64,000 nt of DNA from Prinsepia uniflora (Eukaryota; Streptophyta; Magnoliopsida; Rosales; Rosaceae). A model generated the notes under the pieces. That model did not search any database. It was given only the letters and a program-made list of their open reading frames with translations, and was not told where the DNA came from. The position numbers and the translations under genes were made by a program. The stretch is taken from contig CM064873.1 in assembly GCA_032719365.1 (NCBI GenBank), positions 10,326,501 to 10,390,500 on the forward strand, read 5' to 3'. Positions 36,548 to 49,262 of the stretch are shown here, in pieces. Each line of letters starts with the position of its first letter. The first letter of the stretch is position 1.

Positions 36548-37597
36548 AAAGGGGCTATGCGTGAAGCCCATGCGCTGCTACAGTGTCATCCCCTACCTCA
36601 TGTGAACCCGATCTGACTGGTTTTGAACTGGGCCGGTTCAGCGTTTTAACCTTCGTATTTTCGATCCATTTCATCCCATTGGCCCAAACCCCCAATTTGT
36701 GGATCTATAGTAATTAATTATCATCATTATTATTATTTTATAATTTAATCTACCCACTTCTTAATCCTAATCCTCTATTTCAACTAATCTCTAAATCCCA
36801 ACCATCCATTCCCTTCCCTCTCTCTCCTGATCATCATCTCTTCTCTGCTTTTTCAAACCCTATCACCCATTTCATTTCCACCCTCTAAACGCACAACACA
36901 AACATACCACCTCACACCTCAACCATTTTTGTGATGGCAGAGTGAGACTGAGAGAGAGGTCATGAGTGAGACAGTGACGGCAGGAGGATGGACAGACCGC
37001 CAGGGACGGCGGAGGAACGGTGAACCCGCGTGGGAACCATTTCAAAAGCAAATTCGAAGTTCTATTAGGGCACTGGGGAACCATTTCTGGCGAGTGGGTG
37101 ATGGTTGTGAGGCTCCTGTGATTCGAAAGGACCTAGAGTCCGAGGGTTTCCAAAATAAATGGGTCTGGAACCCGAGTTTACCTTTTCAAATCCAAAACCA
37201 TTTCATGAAATCATTTCCAAAACTATAAGCACAGAAGATTAGTGCAAAACCGAAACCTCGATTTACGTGCAAGCACGTAAATCGCCTCGAAATGCATGAA
37301 ACCATATAAATCACAATCATCCAAATCATCATCATAGAATCATATCTATAAACCATATAAAACATTTATGCATGCATCACAGTTTAGAAATCAAGGTCCA
37401 CTCACATACTTTCTGTTTTCAATGCCCTTCAAGTTGATTACGGTGCGTACTGTAGCAAAGACCGAGACATCACATACCTCCTCCAGATCCTAGCATACTC
37501 TGGAAGCCTTCGGGCTAAAGGTTCAAATTTTCCCTGGTCTGACACTCCGTGTCAAACGGGATCAGGAACGTCCCCCGTTAATCCCGGGGGGATTACA

Positions 37598-39000
37598 CCA
37601 ACAGTTCAAGAAACCTCTTCCAGAAGGAGTAGTACTCAACCTCCACAATGGCGTAAGCTATAGGGAACATGTCATTGTTTTCATTAATTGACCTAGCACT
37701 CAATATTCGCCCCTGTGGGGACGTTTTATGTGAGCACCATCCAACCCAATGAAAGGCCTACAACTATTCAGTCAGCCCTCTTTGGAAGCATCCAAGCAGA
37801 TATATACCCTTTGAAATTTAATTTTTCCAGCACCTTCCATTCTACCTTAGTTTTCATTGTGTTTCCAATGCTAGCTTTAACCAACTCTTCACAATAGTCC
37901 TAGAGCTTCTTATATTGGGTCAAGTAGGCCCCCTCAAGAATATGAAAGGTCATCCTTCTTACCCTGTAACATTGAGTCCTACATGGCATATATCCAGTTC
38001 TTTATTTAACTAAATCCCGAAATTCACCAATATCCCATTTTTTTGCTTGTAAGCTACCTCATTTATTTCACCTTAATCCACTTGGTAGTGGCGTGATAAT
38101 TGCTAGTACCCTGGCCATATATATATACTTCATTGCATGTTTTGACTTGCAGGCACTCCCCCATGTTTACCTTATAGGCATATATCACAAAAGGGCATCC
38201 TTCAGCTTCGACACACTTGGCCTTGATTTGGGCTGATTTATTCACCTTGAACACAATCTGCTACTAAACATTGACAAAATATCTTCTCACAACTTATCTG
38301 AAAACTGCACCACTTGAAAACTTCATTCTAAGAGCAGACTATGGATTCTTCATATCAACCTCATTGTTAAACTCTCTAAATGGCCTAATAGATTTTCTCC
38401 CCCTTGACAATTTCTTAGGAGGCTCATCTTTCTCACTACCAAATTCTTCTAACTCAAATACATCGAGTCTTGGAGAATTAGGTGCTTCATCTTCTTGGGC
38501 TGCCTCACCACCATCTTCATTTGGCACAGAATCAAATTCTTCAACATCCACATATGCTGAAAATTGGTTATCATTATATTCTTCCATTTTTACCTCATCA
38601 TCTTTCCTATAACAATCATCAACCCATTCAGGATAATCACTATCTTCATCTTCTTCAGTCTTTGAATCACTATCCGTGGAAGAAGATTGTATCGATTTCT
38701 TTGGCCAATATCTCCTTGCACTCACATTCTCCATATCCATAGTCTTATTTTCAGTCTCTACATGCCTTGAAAGTTTGATCCCATCACCACCTTGTTTTTT
38801 CATATACACAGGGATACATGCACTATTCTTTTTATAGTTATCATACAGTTTGAATAATTGACCATCAGAAGTCATTTTGACCAAGATTTCACTGTATACT
38901 TTATGAGAGTATGCAGACAGTTCATAAGGTAAATAGCCTAAATTCTTCTCTAGGTTCTTCAATTCTAATAAAGAAATCCAATCAATCGTAACAGCCATAG
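37598..39000 (-). pseudogene. MULE transposase, N-terminal and core part
   Basis: Minus-strand Mutator-like transposase remnant. From 39000 downward: an N-terminal PB1-like stretch starting MAVTIDWISLLELKNLEKNL; a long acidic linker (DSDSKTEEDEDSDYPEWVDD); then the conserved RPFREFNNEVDMKNP block near 38340. After in-frame stops comes the zinc-binding-like AKCVEAEGCPFVIYAYKV block near 38220, with LQVKTCN following. Degraded core text then runs to about 37600, including the GLHWVGWCSHKT and FPIAYAIVEVE analogues of the conserved MuDR D-G-x-H and PIAYAVVE motifs. It is broken by stops and frameshifts, and LTR C splits it from 28529-28738. The host copy is dead. Confidence 0.85.
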
Positions 39001-40650
39001 AACAATATTTGTCCCCTTATGTAATTCTAATATATAGGAATCATCATCTATCAGTAGTTCACCTCCATTGTGAACCTTTATACTAAATATGTCTTTTTCA
39101 TATTCATGCATATACCTAATAGAAACTAAGCAACTATCCAATTAATCACATTGAACCACACAATGTGACTGAGTAGTGACTTTAGGGTACAAAGTGTAAC
39201 AAAATATCTAGTACATAATCTAAAGTGTAACTAATAGTTCAAGTATATAGTGTAAAGTGTAACAAAGATATTGAGTACAAGGTGTAAAGTGTCGCCAAGA
39301 TATTGAATACAAGATGCATATCTGCTAAGTGGTCAATCTCTTTCAACAAAAACTAAGTGAATGACACAAACTAAACCCAGATATCATCTTTCAACAGAAA
39401 CTAAGTGAACAACATACACTTTGAACCCATATAGCATAAACTAACAACATACACATCAAAATCTATGAATAATCCAAATATCTTAAACCCATATAGCATA
39501 TTCAATGAATAATCAAAGAAATTTAAACTCAGATAGCATATTCAAGGAAAATCGAAAACTTACTGTATACTGGATGCTCCGTTCCAGGCTCACGATGAAT
39601 CATTTTCTCAATTGTTTGCACCTACTAAATCGCCCCCGTCAATTACTTGGCAAGGAATCAATTAACTCCCCAAATTTTCCCCAATTTCGATTGATTTCAA
39701 ACCCTATAAATTTTTTTTCCAAATTGCAATTTTGAATATGAAGTGTAAAGGGAGATTGGTGATTTGGCGTTTGTGGGTCCCAATCTCTTCCACTTGGAGT
39801 CTTACATAGCTTAAGTGTGTCAACATGTCAAAACTCACAATTTTCCGGGCTCATTTTTCACCACCACTTAACATTTGTAACAGAAATGGAGTTGAGTAGG
39901 TCAATTCGGATGTTTTATGGTGTTAAATGAACGAATAACTAATTCCGGGTGCAAATTGTGACTTTAGTGCAAGTTCAAGGTGCACTTAACCTAAAAAACT
40001 TTTTTAATTTGGTAAACTCCAAACGGAAGCATTCTAAGTAACACAGTAACATACAAACTATCAGTATGATTACATTAAAAATTAACATTCGTCTTTCTTT
40101 TACTATTTAGTAATATTTCTTTTCATTTATAAGTGAAATTTTTGAAACATAACTGTATGTGCAAATACATATAATTCAAATTCGCGTTCATATCACGTTA
40201 TCAAACTAATTTTCAACCATGTCATCACCAGTATATAACTGCCAAAAAAAATCATCATTCAAAATTTCTAATCGCACAAAAGATATCACTATTGTTCTCC
40301 ACGAAATCCACAATTATTTTTATACGTACTGTCACCGTCTACCACGATCATCTCTAGTTTCTCTAATCCTATTTTGGATCAAGTATGATAATTAACTTGT
40401 AAATATGTCTTAGGTTAAGTATATATATGGTAGCTTGCTAAGCTTAATTAATCATGAGACTCTGATCATTAAAAAAGACGGCTTTTATGAAGTTCTTCGG
40501 CTGGCCTATATTCCATGCATGTCAGCATGTGACGGGCTCTTTATGTCCATCGCCACGTATTAAATGTTCACGGATCATTTAATTAGAGCGCAATTGGATG
40601 GGAAATTTCAAAATTTTAAAGAATTTAAATAAAATTAATTAAAAATGAGG
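39001..40650. other. MULE 5' noncoding end and spacer
   Basis: The first ~1 kb upstream of the transposase start is probably the element's leader and terminal region. It has repeats such as AAAGTGTAACAAAGATATTGA-like units near 39190-39300 and a CCGGGTGCAAATTGTG block near 39945. No inverted partner is left because the other end was lost at the Copia junction. The remainder to 40650 is AT-rich, with no gene seen. Confidence 0.4.
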
Positions 40651-40654
40651 AAAT

Positions 40655-40788
40655 TGTTGTAAATATATTAAAATATATGTCTATTTCTATATAAGGACAC
40701 TTTCGTCCATATATTGTAACCTAACCCTAGTCCTATATAAAGGGGTTTTAACTGAATGAATGAGATGAATCTGATCGTGTTCACAACA
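40655..40788 (+). repeat. 5' LTR of the Copia element
   Basis: 134 bp, TGTTGTAAATATATT to GTTCACAACA, with a TATATAAAGGGG TATA-like box near 40732-40744. The 3' LTR at 46525-46658 is nearly the same. Confidence 0.92.
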
Positions 40789-40803
40789 CGTTATCAGCAC
40801 GAA
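40789..40803 (+). promoter_or_regulatory. Primer-binding site of the Copia element
   Basis: CGTTATCAGCACGA follows the 5' LTR directly. TATCAGCACGA is the half-tRNA (initiator Met) type of primer site seen in several plant Copia families. Confidence 0.7.
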
Positions 40804-41484
40804 CCCTAATCCACTGAGAAATTGCTTCGTCTAAATTCCCATAATAATTTACCTTTTGTCTAATTCCTAAAAAGGATCGTCCTCCATAATCTCCTTGATG
40901 ATCCACAAACTCATCAAGGAAACAAAGGTTATTATCTCCTTGTTTTCTTAAATCAAAGAAATATCTTGAAAAAATTTCTTCGTTATTCTTTTCCTTTGCC
41001 CACAAAGAGCCACGATCCACTCACGATCACGATCTCCCTTTCTCCATCACAACCAATTGCTCGCTCAAATCATGAAGTCACAATTTGGGATGGGTGGGTC
41101 ACGAAGAAGACCCACATGCTTGAGACCATCCGCGAATCGGCGGTGTTTGGCTCACATGGTTGTTTGGAATTCATAATTGCTCCTCTGTTCATGGGTGGTT
41201 AGCGGTCTGTGAAGGACTTAGTCCAACTGTGCTTGGTAACAGCCATTTATATATGAAAACCCACGAGCAATTAGGTTCGTGGTAAAGGGGTTCTCGGTTT
41301 CTTCATCATGATCGTCTTCTGTTTATGCCGTTTGGACTTCGTTGGCTTAAATCGACCAACCGTTTCCTCGCACCTCTCCACCGCAAAAGTTGAAACCCAG
41401 ACCGAGAGACCCAGACGACCCTTCTGGTCGAGGAAGACCACGAGAGCGATGCCATTTTCTCAACATCATCTATCGGCCCGAGAA

Positions 41485-42130
41485 AGAGAAAAGTGAACAA
41501 CTGGATCAGCATGAAAAACATGTCCAACCCCATGCCCAGCGAACTGTCAAACAACGCCATAACGGTGTTTATCTGCCTGACCTTCGATTGCTTTGCCTAT
41601 TTTTTATACTCGACTCCAGGAGCACATATGGAGATTGCCTTGTCAAGATATTCTTTAGTTACCTACAACAACGCTGGACTAACTTTTTGGCCTTATCATC
41701 GACTGATGTATCACCATGATACCCATTTAAATAGACCGTAACATCAATGTTAACTATATCACCATCCTCGAGCGCTCGGGAATCAGGTATTCCATGGTAG
41801 ATACATTCATTCATTGATGTGCACACACTCTTTGGAAACCCACCATACCCAAGTGGTGACGGGTAGACCCCATTATCAATGATCATTTGGTGAACAGCTC
41901 GATCAATTTCATCTGTCTTTATGCCTAGCTTGACCAAAGTCCCATCATATTCAAGAACTTGTGCTGCAAGCCTGCCAGAGGCTCTCATGAATTCTATCCC
42001 CTTCTTATCATGCAACGAGGTGAAATTTTTCCAGGTCTTAGACGTTTGCGCTTGGTGTTTAGCACTTTATCTACATTTCTCCCATTGAACAAGAGAGGCT
42101 GTGATGAGTGGAACAGTTGGACATTTCTTA
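41485..42130 (-). pseudogene. Captured type 1 methionine aminopeptidase fragment
   Basis: This antisense segment inside the Copia element encodes a clear MetAP1 piece. From 42130 downward: FNGRNVDKVLNTKRKRLRPG (organelle-type N-terminal part), then IEFMRASGRLAAQVLEYDGT, AVHQMIIDNGVYPSPLGYGG, SVCTSMNECIYHGIPDSR, and NIDVTVYLNGYHGDTS carrying both metal-binding Asp. After a short gap come KEYLDKAISICAPGVEYKK and AGHGVGHVFHADPVVH with a third metal ligand His. Relative to the family, the loop after GDTS (about 8 residues, TFFCGEV) is missing, a stretch after RPGKISP is deleted, stops are present, and the two C-terminal Glu ligands are absent. MetAP1 removes initiator Met. No intron interrupts the homology, which fits mRNA-derived capture during reverse transcription. 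Confidence 0.85.
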
Positions 42131-42199
42131 CACGGAGATTGCTTATCATCGATTCGCCCTGAAAGCGTCTAAAGAGACTCCAAAGGTAAGTTCATCTAT

Positions 42200-44340
42200 C
42201 CTTTAAATTCATTATATACATGATCATATGGCATGATAATTATGTTTATGATATAATAATATTAATCATGATGAACATATGATTTGTGAGATGAATTTGC
42301 CATGATGACAAGTTGAAAATGATGTGATGATAATGATATATTGTGATATGTGACGAAATGATGTATGTATGATGATGTGCATGATATTTGATGAGGATAA
42401 ACGATTAGATGATTATATGCATTACAAAAACATGAAACTTGTTTTTGTAGGCCCAGAAGGCCAGAATTTTGTACCAGACCCAGCAGGTCTCACAAGAAAA
42501 AAAAAAAAATTCTCTTGGCTCAGCCCAGAAGGTGAGCCCAGATAGTACTCGACAACATGCATACCCGAAACATTGCAACATGAATGTGGGTTGCATCTGT
42601 TGATGTTGTGCATGATAATAATCGGGCGAAAAGAAAAAGGAACAAAGGTTGAAATTGAATTGATGAATATGGGTTATTTTGATCATGGATAATCAATGCA
42701 AAAGTCAAATATGGTGATGATGGTCCAGCAGACCAATCAAAAATGATGTTTATAATGAATGGCCGTTTTCTAGTATTGCAATTGCCCTTATTTGTAATTT
42801 ACAATCATCAATTGTGAACTCCAATAATAATTTCATATTTCTTATTAAGAGAGGAATAAAAAATCTTCTCATTTTCGTTCATGTAGGCCCAGAAGGCTAT
42901 ATGTATAAGAAAATAAAATTAGCCCAGAAGGCTGAGATTCAAACCCAAATTGGTCACATGGGTCATTGGGTCAATCCAAATTGATCTAGTCAAATTGGTC
43001 TAACTGCACCACCCTAATCAACTTAGAATGCCATGCCACTTGCCTGAAGTATTTTCTTAATTTATTCATACAAGTTCCGTAGTGTTTATTTACATTAATT
43101 AATTGCTTACATGTTTGCTTAAAAGTTAAGTGTTTCCTTAGTAATCATTTAAGACATATATATGCTTAAATGAAATAGAAGTTCATAAACGACCTATTTT
43201 TTTTATTATAAATGAACAGTTAATTCATACTAATCACCGAATCCGTAGTTTCGACAATGCTATGAAAAAAAAAAACAAGAGGACTTGCAGATTCCTTCCT
43301 ACGTTCACCGGACATGATAAAACCAGTAGATTTTACATGTTTTCAATTTGATGTCTTATATCACATTATAAGAACCTGCAGTTCTTATTAGTCGCTTATG
43401 AACGGACTTATATAAAACACTAATTGACACTGTTCAATCATTACATCGACGCGTAGAATAATCATCATCATAAAATCTTGTCTGAAGCAAGAAATAAATG
43501 ACATATCCTCCCTTCTAAAGATTTCAAATCTACGTGTGAATATAATTCGAAAAATGTGATTTTTCGCTCGAATATGATTTAATTCAATTCAAACACTTAT
43601 TCTCATGCATGTGACCCATTGAATTAAATCTATAAATATGTATGTTTTGTGGGGACGTTTATTGGCTGACTGACAATGTTATACTCCGAGAGATATGACA
43701 AAAGAACGTGGTAGACTGGTACTGAATTACCATCAATAAGATTTTTTATTCTCCAAGTTCCAGAAGAACTTTGTCGAGATTTACGGATATTCGAGCCAAC
43801 AGTTATCACATTGAAACCACTAATGACAAGAAAGTGGAATATCTTTGCATACCCTCCAATCAGTATGACCCGAAGCATACACTGGAGAACCTAACCAGAA
43901 GCTAGCCAAAAGTTAGCTAGAAGCTAACTAGTACGAGCAATTGCTCATTATGACATGACCGGTTGGGACACCCAGGTCAGGGTAATGATGCGCCAAATCC
44001 TCAATATATTGCACGAGCATCCTCTTACTCATAGACACCTTTGTGTTTAATGAGACATTATGCCTAGTTTGCTCGTTAGCAGAAACCAAATATTAGGCTA
44101 TTATATGCAAAGATGAATTAAGACTCCACCATTTTCTTGTACAGAATACAAGGGAAATTTTGTGAATTTTCCAACCACCATGCGGACCGTTTTGAAAAAC
44201 TTTCATAGTTCAGGTTGAGATACCGACAAAGTGGTCACATGCTACACTTTTGTCCACACGCATACTGCGTTTGCTAAACTCTTAGCCCAAATCAATACAT
44301 TGAGGGCCACACCATCCGGATTCTCTTATATAGTCTATAA
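42200..44340 (+). other. Copia internal region without clear coding
   Basis: Gag and protease should lie here, but I recognise no CCHC zinc knuckle or protease. Repeated GCCCAGAAGGC words (about 42450, 42885, 42920) and low-complexity ATGATGA stretches are present. The region has decayed or been replaced. Confidence 0.45.
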
Positions 44341-46310
44341 GACTCGATAATACCGGAGAGTTTACATCGACATAATTCGATGACTATTGCATGCCCCTTG
44401 GGATTGTTAATGAACATTTGGCTCCCCATGTTCACACCCATAATGGTCTCGCAGAAACACTAATTTACCTTGGTAATGCGCACCAAGCTTCTAGTTTCTC
44501 GCAGGGGCAATGCAATTTTGCATGCAGTAATGTTGGTCTGGTTGAGGTCAACGCCACCCAACGATGTTATGCGTTACAGTTGGTGACTGGGTACGAACCA
44601 GATGCTTCATACTTAGGCATTTCTAGGTATGTCATTACGTGCCAATTGAGCCGCCACAACGTACACATATGGGACCTCAACAAAGGAGGGGCATACATGT
44701 CGGTTATGAATCCCTCAACGTTTGAACCCACTTCCAAGAATAAAGAGATCTTGGTAAATCATGCATGCTTATGTGAGATAGGGAATCAGAATGATATTAT
44801 CATCGATGATTTATATGTATTCATGGTAATTACCGAAATAATAACTAGAAACAAAATCGAACCTTACTCCGTTGATGAATTAATTCCAACGTAGAGAAGA
44901 CTGGCAAAAAAAAAATGGAAAGAACCAATCCAGGTTGAATTAGATTCCTTGACAAAAATGAAGGTGTTTGGACTTGTAGTTCCCACACCTCCCCATGTTA
45001 AACCTGCAAGATTTAAATGGGTAGTCATAAGGAAGCGTAATGAGAAAGATGAGATTGTGAGATGTACAAATCATTTAATGGCGCACAGTTTTCTCAACGA
45101 GATTGATTACGAGGAGACGTATTGTCCCGTAATGAACGTCATAACGTTCTTCTACCTTATCAGTTTGGTAGTTTCCAGAAAAAACTGAATATGCAGCTTA
45201 TGAACGTGGTTAATGGTTTTCTCTATAAGGGATCTAAATAGAGATATGTTTGAAAGTTTCTAAAGGACTTAAAATACCTTATGAAAATTGTTCCAAACCA
45301 TAGAACACGCTCTCTACTTCTTTGAGGCGTTCACTTTACGGTTTGAGATAATCCGGACGGATGTGGTATAACCATCTAAGTGATTTGATTAGGATGGGAT
45401 AGCGAAGAAGACCCATGCGTGTTTATTAAGTAAACAAGTTCCAGGTTTGCTATTGATTGGTATTCCAGAAGAAACCAATAAAACTACTACGCACCTGAAG
45501 TTGGATCTTGAAATGAAGGATCTTAGGAGAATAAAGTTCTGTATCGACTTGAAGCTTGAGTATTGTGCATATGAAGTTTTAGTCTATTGATTAAATCACA
45601 TCTAGATGATGTTGAAATTCTTTAATGAGGATAAAGCAAAACCTTCAAGCACGCATATGATCATCCGTAGTTTAGATCTTAAAAGAACCCGTTTCGTCTG
45701 GCAAATGATAACAAAGAGACATTGAGACCAGAAGTTTCATATCAAAGTGCAATAAGCGCATTATTGTACTTGATTCAAATGCACTGGACCATACATTTCA
45801 TCTGATGTGAACTTGTTAGTTACATTCAGCTCTGCGCCAACACGCTGCCACTGGAATGACATAAAAGATATTTGCAATACCTTAATGGTATCTGAGATAT
45901 GGGCTTATACTATCCCTATGCATCGAGGAATGAACGAAATACCATTGGTCCTCGAAATGATGTAATTGCCTTATTGGGTATGCTGATGTAGTCTACCTAT
46001 CAGACCCACATAAGGGGGAGTTAAGATCAGGGTGAGTATCCTGAAGTATACAAAGTATTCGGAAGTATACTGAGTATCCCGAAGTATACTCACATGATCA
46101 TCGTGTACTCTTTTGTCCTACGACAGTCCCATTGGATTTTGTTATCTGGCTAGATTTTAATGGGACACATTTTGGTATGATCACCCTACTAACAATACAT
46201 CCTAAAGATGCTATGATTTGACTCATATGCATTTGTTCATCTTTTCCCTTCGACCACGGGTTTTTCCCATTGGGTTTGACAGGCAAGGTTTTGGTGAAGC
46301 AACACTGATA
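44340..46310 (+). pseudogene. Decayed Copia integrase/RT/RNase H
   Basis: Integrase remnant: HVHTHNGLAETLI near 44430 and MNPSTFEPTSKNKEILVNH near 44705. Reverse transcriptase start: KMKVFGLVVPTPPHVKP and FKWVVIRKRNEKDEIVR, then IDYEETYCPVMNVITFFYL at about 44950-45170, after which frames break. RNase H and its approach: RPEVSYQSAISALLYL near 45725, NLLVTFSSAPTRCHWND near 45810 and GYADVVYLSDPHK near 45980. The order and motifs are standard Copia. Several frameshifts and stops mean no functional polyprotein. Confidence 0.85.
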
Positions 46311-46514
46311 TATTTTATCTCAAAAGCGTACTATCTACCCATATTCCAGAAGAGGCGACATCAACTACCCTAGAAGACTCCGATGTGATCACTTACATGC
46401 GCGTTGCACTCTTTTTCCTTCTTTTTTTGTTTCATAGGGTTTTTGTTACCTGACAAGGTTTTACCGAGGCGACATATAAGCGTGTAGCCAAACAGTACCA
46501 TTACATGAAATATC

Positions 46515-46524
46515 CAAGGGGGAG
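46515..46524 (+). promoter_or_regulatory. Polypurine tract of the Copia element
   Basis: AAGGGGGAG lies directly before the 3' LTR, the usual plus-strand priming site for retrotransposon DNA synthesis. Confidence 0.75.
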
Positions 46525-46658
46525 TGTTATAAATATATTAAAGTATATGTCTATTTCTATGTAAGGACACTTTCGTCCATATATTGTAACTTAACTCTAG
46601 TCCTTTATAAAGGGGTTTTAATTGAATGAATGAGATGAATCTGATCGTGTTCACAACA
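46525..46658 (+). repeat. 3' LTR of the Copia element
   Basis: 134 bp, TGTTATAAATATATT to GTTCACAACA, directly followed by the GAAAT duplication. It differs from the 5' LTR at only a few positions. Confidence 0.92.
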
Positions 46659-46663
46659 GAAAT

Positions 46664-49130
46664 TAAAAATAGTAAGGAATTATTTGACATGGTCTTTTGA
46701 TAGTTCATTAGTATGTTCATATATAATCAATTGGTGATTTTGCATGTCGTGAAAGATACTAAGACAAAATTAGAGAGGGTCGAGTCTCTGGCAAGTGGCA
46801 ACTTTACTTGTAATATTCGCTGTCAAGTTAATGGCATCACTCGGTACAATTTGGTTAATTAGTCGACAGTAATATGTAGGCTATGCATTATGTGTGTGTA
46901 CCATCTAGTGTTCTACTGTTCTAGTTAGAGCTCGTTTAGTTAACAGATTCTGGTTGTTATCATTTATTTTTCAATTTTTATATCTTAGTTAAGATTGAAT
47001 AGATCACAAATGAATAAATTAAAATTTAAAAATGATTGAATATTTTATTTGTGTTAGAAAAAAAAATTATGTCTAACTTAAAGGAAAAAAGAAAAGATAA
47101 AATTACTCGTCAAGAAGATGTGCTAAACCAATAAGTCCGAATTCAAAAATGAAAGAATATGTAAATGGAGGACATCATGCCAGAAGAAAAGGATAATAGC
47201 CCTGTTTTGACTAATCACCCAGTTATTGCATTTCCTTCCCAAAGAATATGAGAACAACGGGATACCATATACTTAAGAAGGGAACACATGCAATATATTC
47301 CCACAATAAATACCAAGTAAAATCGCGGAAGACCGCACCACATGATGCCGCATGGCCTGGTTGCCCTTTGTATTTGTAAGCCCATCCTTATTTACCTTGC
47401 TCGTGAGTAACGAGGAGGATACCAAAGAACTGGTAACAGATGGAGCTTACAAATTAAGCCTAGTTCAGAGCCTAAGGTAAGAAGCCTATCTATCCCAAAT
47501 ACCTCGATCATGATCAGGTGTAATAGTCCCAACGTACGTACGCCTAATCCAAACCAATCCGGATATTAATGATTAGTTAAAGTCCTATTGTTTAGTTAAA
47601 CATATACACTTAATAGTAGAGAGGAGAAAACGAATTTTGCCTCATCTAGATCAATGGCATCACCGCATCATCTGGTATGAAGCATATACATATATATATT
47701 CATGTATTGATCGAACGTTATTGTTCATATATATGTTGTGATCTGAAGAGTTTAGTTGATAGCTATATAAGACACTTTGTGATATCTCTTACAAGGAATA
47801 CATGTATGTGTGAGAAATTAGAATAATGAAATATACTGTACATGCATTTTTCTTGATAAGGTGTTTAAAGCTTGAAATGGCAGCTTGGAGTAGACTCAAA
47901 AAAGTGAAGCCATAAATTATTAGTAACCAACCATTAATTGAATTTCAATAATGTTCATGCTGGCAAAGTCCAACTCAAGTAGATCGATCAAGTGGCTCAT
48001 CAAATTGTCAATGCTTATGGTTTTACTTTTTCCATCTTCAACCCCATTAAGAACACAAGTCAACAACCGAGTGAACTGTATATAATTGATTACTGATATT
48101 GATCAGTCTCTTCAAGGCCAGACTTGTAGCTTGAGTAATAAAATACTAATTTACTCTTACGCGTGCCTCCTACCAAGAACTCTCATAGGGTTTGTTAATT
48201 ATTCTCATTCTGAGCTACTTACGTTCCTCGAAGTCGATGGTTCCTTCAATTTTAACCTCTGCAATCACTGCTATTTGCTTTGTATATACAATCTGTTTTT
48301 TGTTTTTTTTTTCTTCGTCTAGGATTTGGAATAATATTTTCTCTTTTCTTTTGCTTTCTAGCTACCGCCTATCATCTCTCTTAAATGTAGGTAACTACAT
48401 TGGGTAAGCTACTAACTGTGAACTATAATAGCTTTCCAGTTTCAAAAGACAGCAGATTCGATTTGAATTCAAAGTTTTGCTATATATATAATTATATTTA
48501 TATATCGTCTTCTTTATATAATTATAAAGTGTAGAGAAATACTAATACATAAGTTGAAATCGTTTTCATTATATAGTGCAATATATAAATATAAATCTTC
48601 GTCCTCATATGAAGTACAGAGGACAATAAATACATGGATAAGCCGACTTCGTCATATTAAATCTAGAATTGCAAATGAATACTAATACACATATATAAAG
48701 AAAATGCAGAAAAGTATCATTAGGTTATGGTAGCTAGCTTTAGTGGAAATAAATGAGTTTAAAGATCGATTTGATTAGACAATGCAAGTAGTAGTAGTTT
48801 GATGGAGACCTTGAAGGGTAATGTGTACATGGGTGTGTGTATGTGGAGTGTCCTTGGAAGAGTTCCACATAAATTTAAGAGCCTACAGAAGCCTACAGAA
48901 GCCTACAGGTCCCTTCTTATTATTTCTTATATATGTTTCCGTGCTTAAAATGTGACTTAAGTTTTGATGCTTAAGATGTGACTCAAGTGTTTGATTATTG
49001 GTTGATAATAAAGATTGATAGATGAAAGTTATGCTTACATATTAAGCCACAAACACAAATCAGTTGGGTGGGGGGTTGAGAAGATGCAAATGAGTCTTTA
49101 GCATCTTCACATGGCAGTTTACCTCCTCCT
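46664..49130. other. Intergenic region before KCS
   Basis: No gene is supported. A 10-bp unit (GCCTACAGAA) is repeated about three times near 48880-48908. The rest is AT-rich and includes a probable distal KCS promoter. Confidence 0.5.
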
Positions 49131-49262
49131 CATATAATTTTCTCTTCTCTCTTCTTATAAGTCTCCCAATTTCAATTCCCATCTACCCTAAATTCAACCA
49201 CAAATTCAGCCCACATCTCTCTCTTTCTCTCCTCCTTATTTTCATTTTCGTTTTGGTGAACA
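49131..49262 (+). promoter_or_regulatory. KCS core promoter and CT-rich leader
   Basis: A TATA-like word (CATATAATT, 49131-49139) is followed by a strongly CT-rich stretch to the ATG. The start context ACAATGG fits plant initiation well. Confidence 0.5.

Larger units (their letters stand above)
28739..37597 (-). mobile_element. Rearranged large LTR-like element C with nested E and D
   Basis: This is inserted in the MULE transposase with perfect CCAAC duplications (28734-28738 and 37598-37602). The left end is TGTCAGGACCCG. The right end, instead of a GTTACA end, is an inverted copy of the left end lacking about 13 bp (..GGGGGGATTACA). Layout: inverted 3' end (28739-28951), central module (interrupted by E at 29582-35577), a 5' region with a poly-C tract (36250-37129), a second partial central copy (37130-37405 repeats 35972-36247), then the inverted end. 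Hairpin repeats of the ACTGGGCC..GGCCCGAT type fill about 35585-36020. No coding sequence belongs to it. Confidence 0.75.
40655..46658 (+). mobile_element. Ty1/Copia retrotransposon with captured gene piece
   Basis: 6004-bp element flanked by perfect GAAAT duplications (40650-40654 and 46659-46663). It has 134-bp LTRs, a primer site and a purine tract. Internal order: leader, an antisense methionine aminopeptidase segment, a region of unclear coding content (42200-44300) where gag would be expected, then decayed integrase, reverse transcriptase and RNase H. Integrase and reverse transcriptase precede RNase H on the plus strand, which is the Copia order. The LTRs differ at only a handful of bases by eye, so insertion is fairly recent although the pol frames are broken. 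It probably moved with help from another copy. Confidence 0.88.

Noticed and set aside
38271..38742. Plus-strand open frames over the MULE region
   Set aside because: They are antisense shadows of the acidic transposase linker on the minus strand.
41306..41741. Open frames on both strands around 41300-41740
   Set aside because: They are out-of-frame readings of the captured aminopeptidase segment or its flank.
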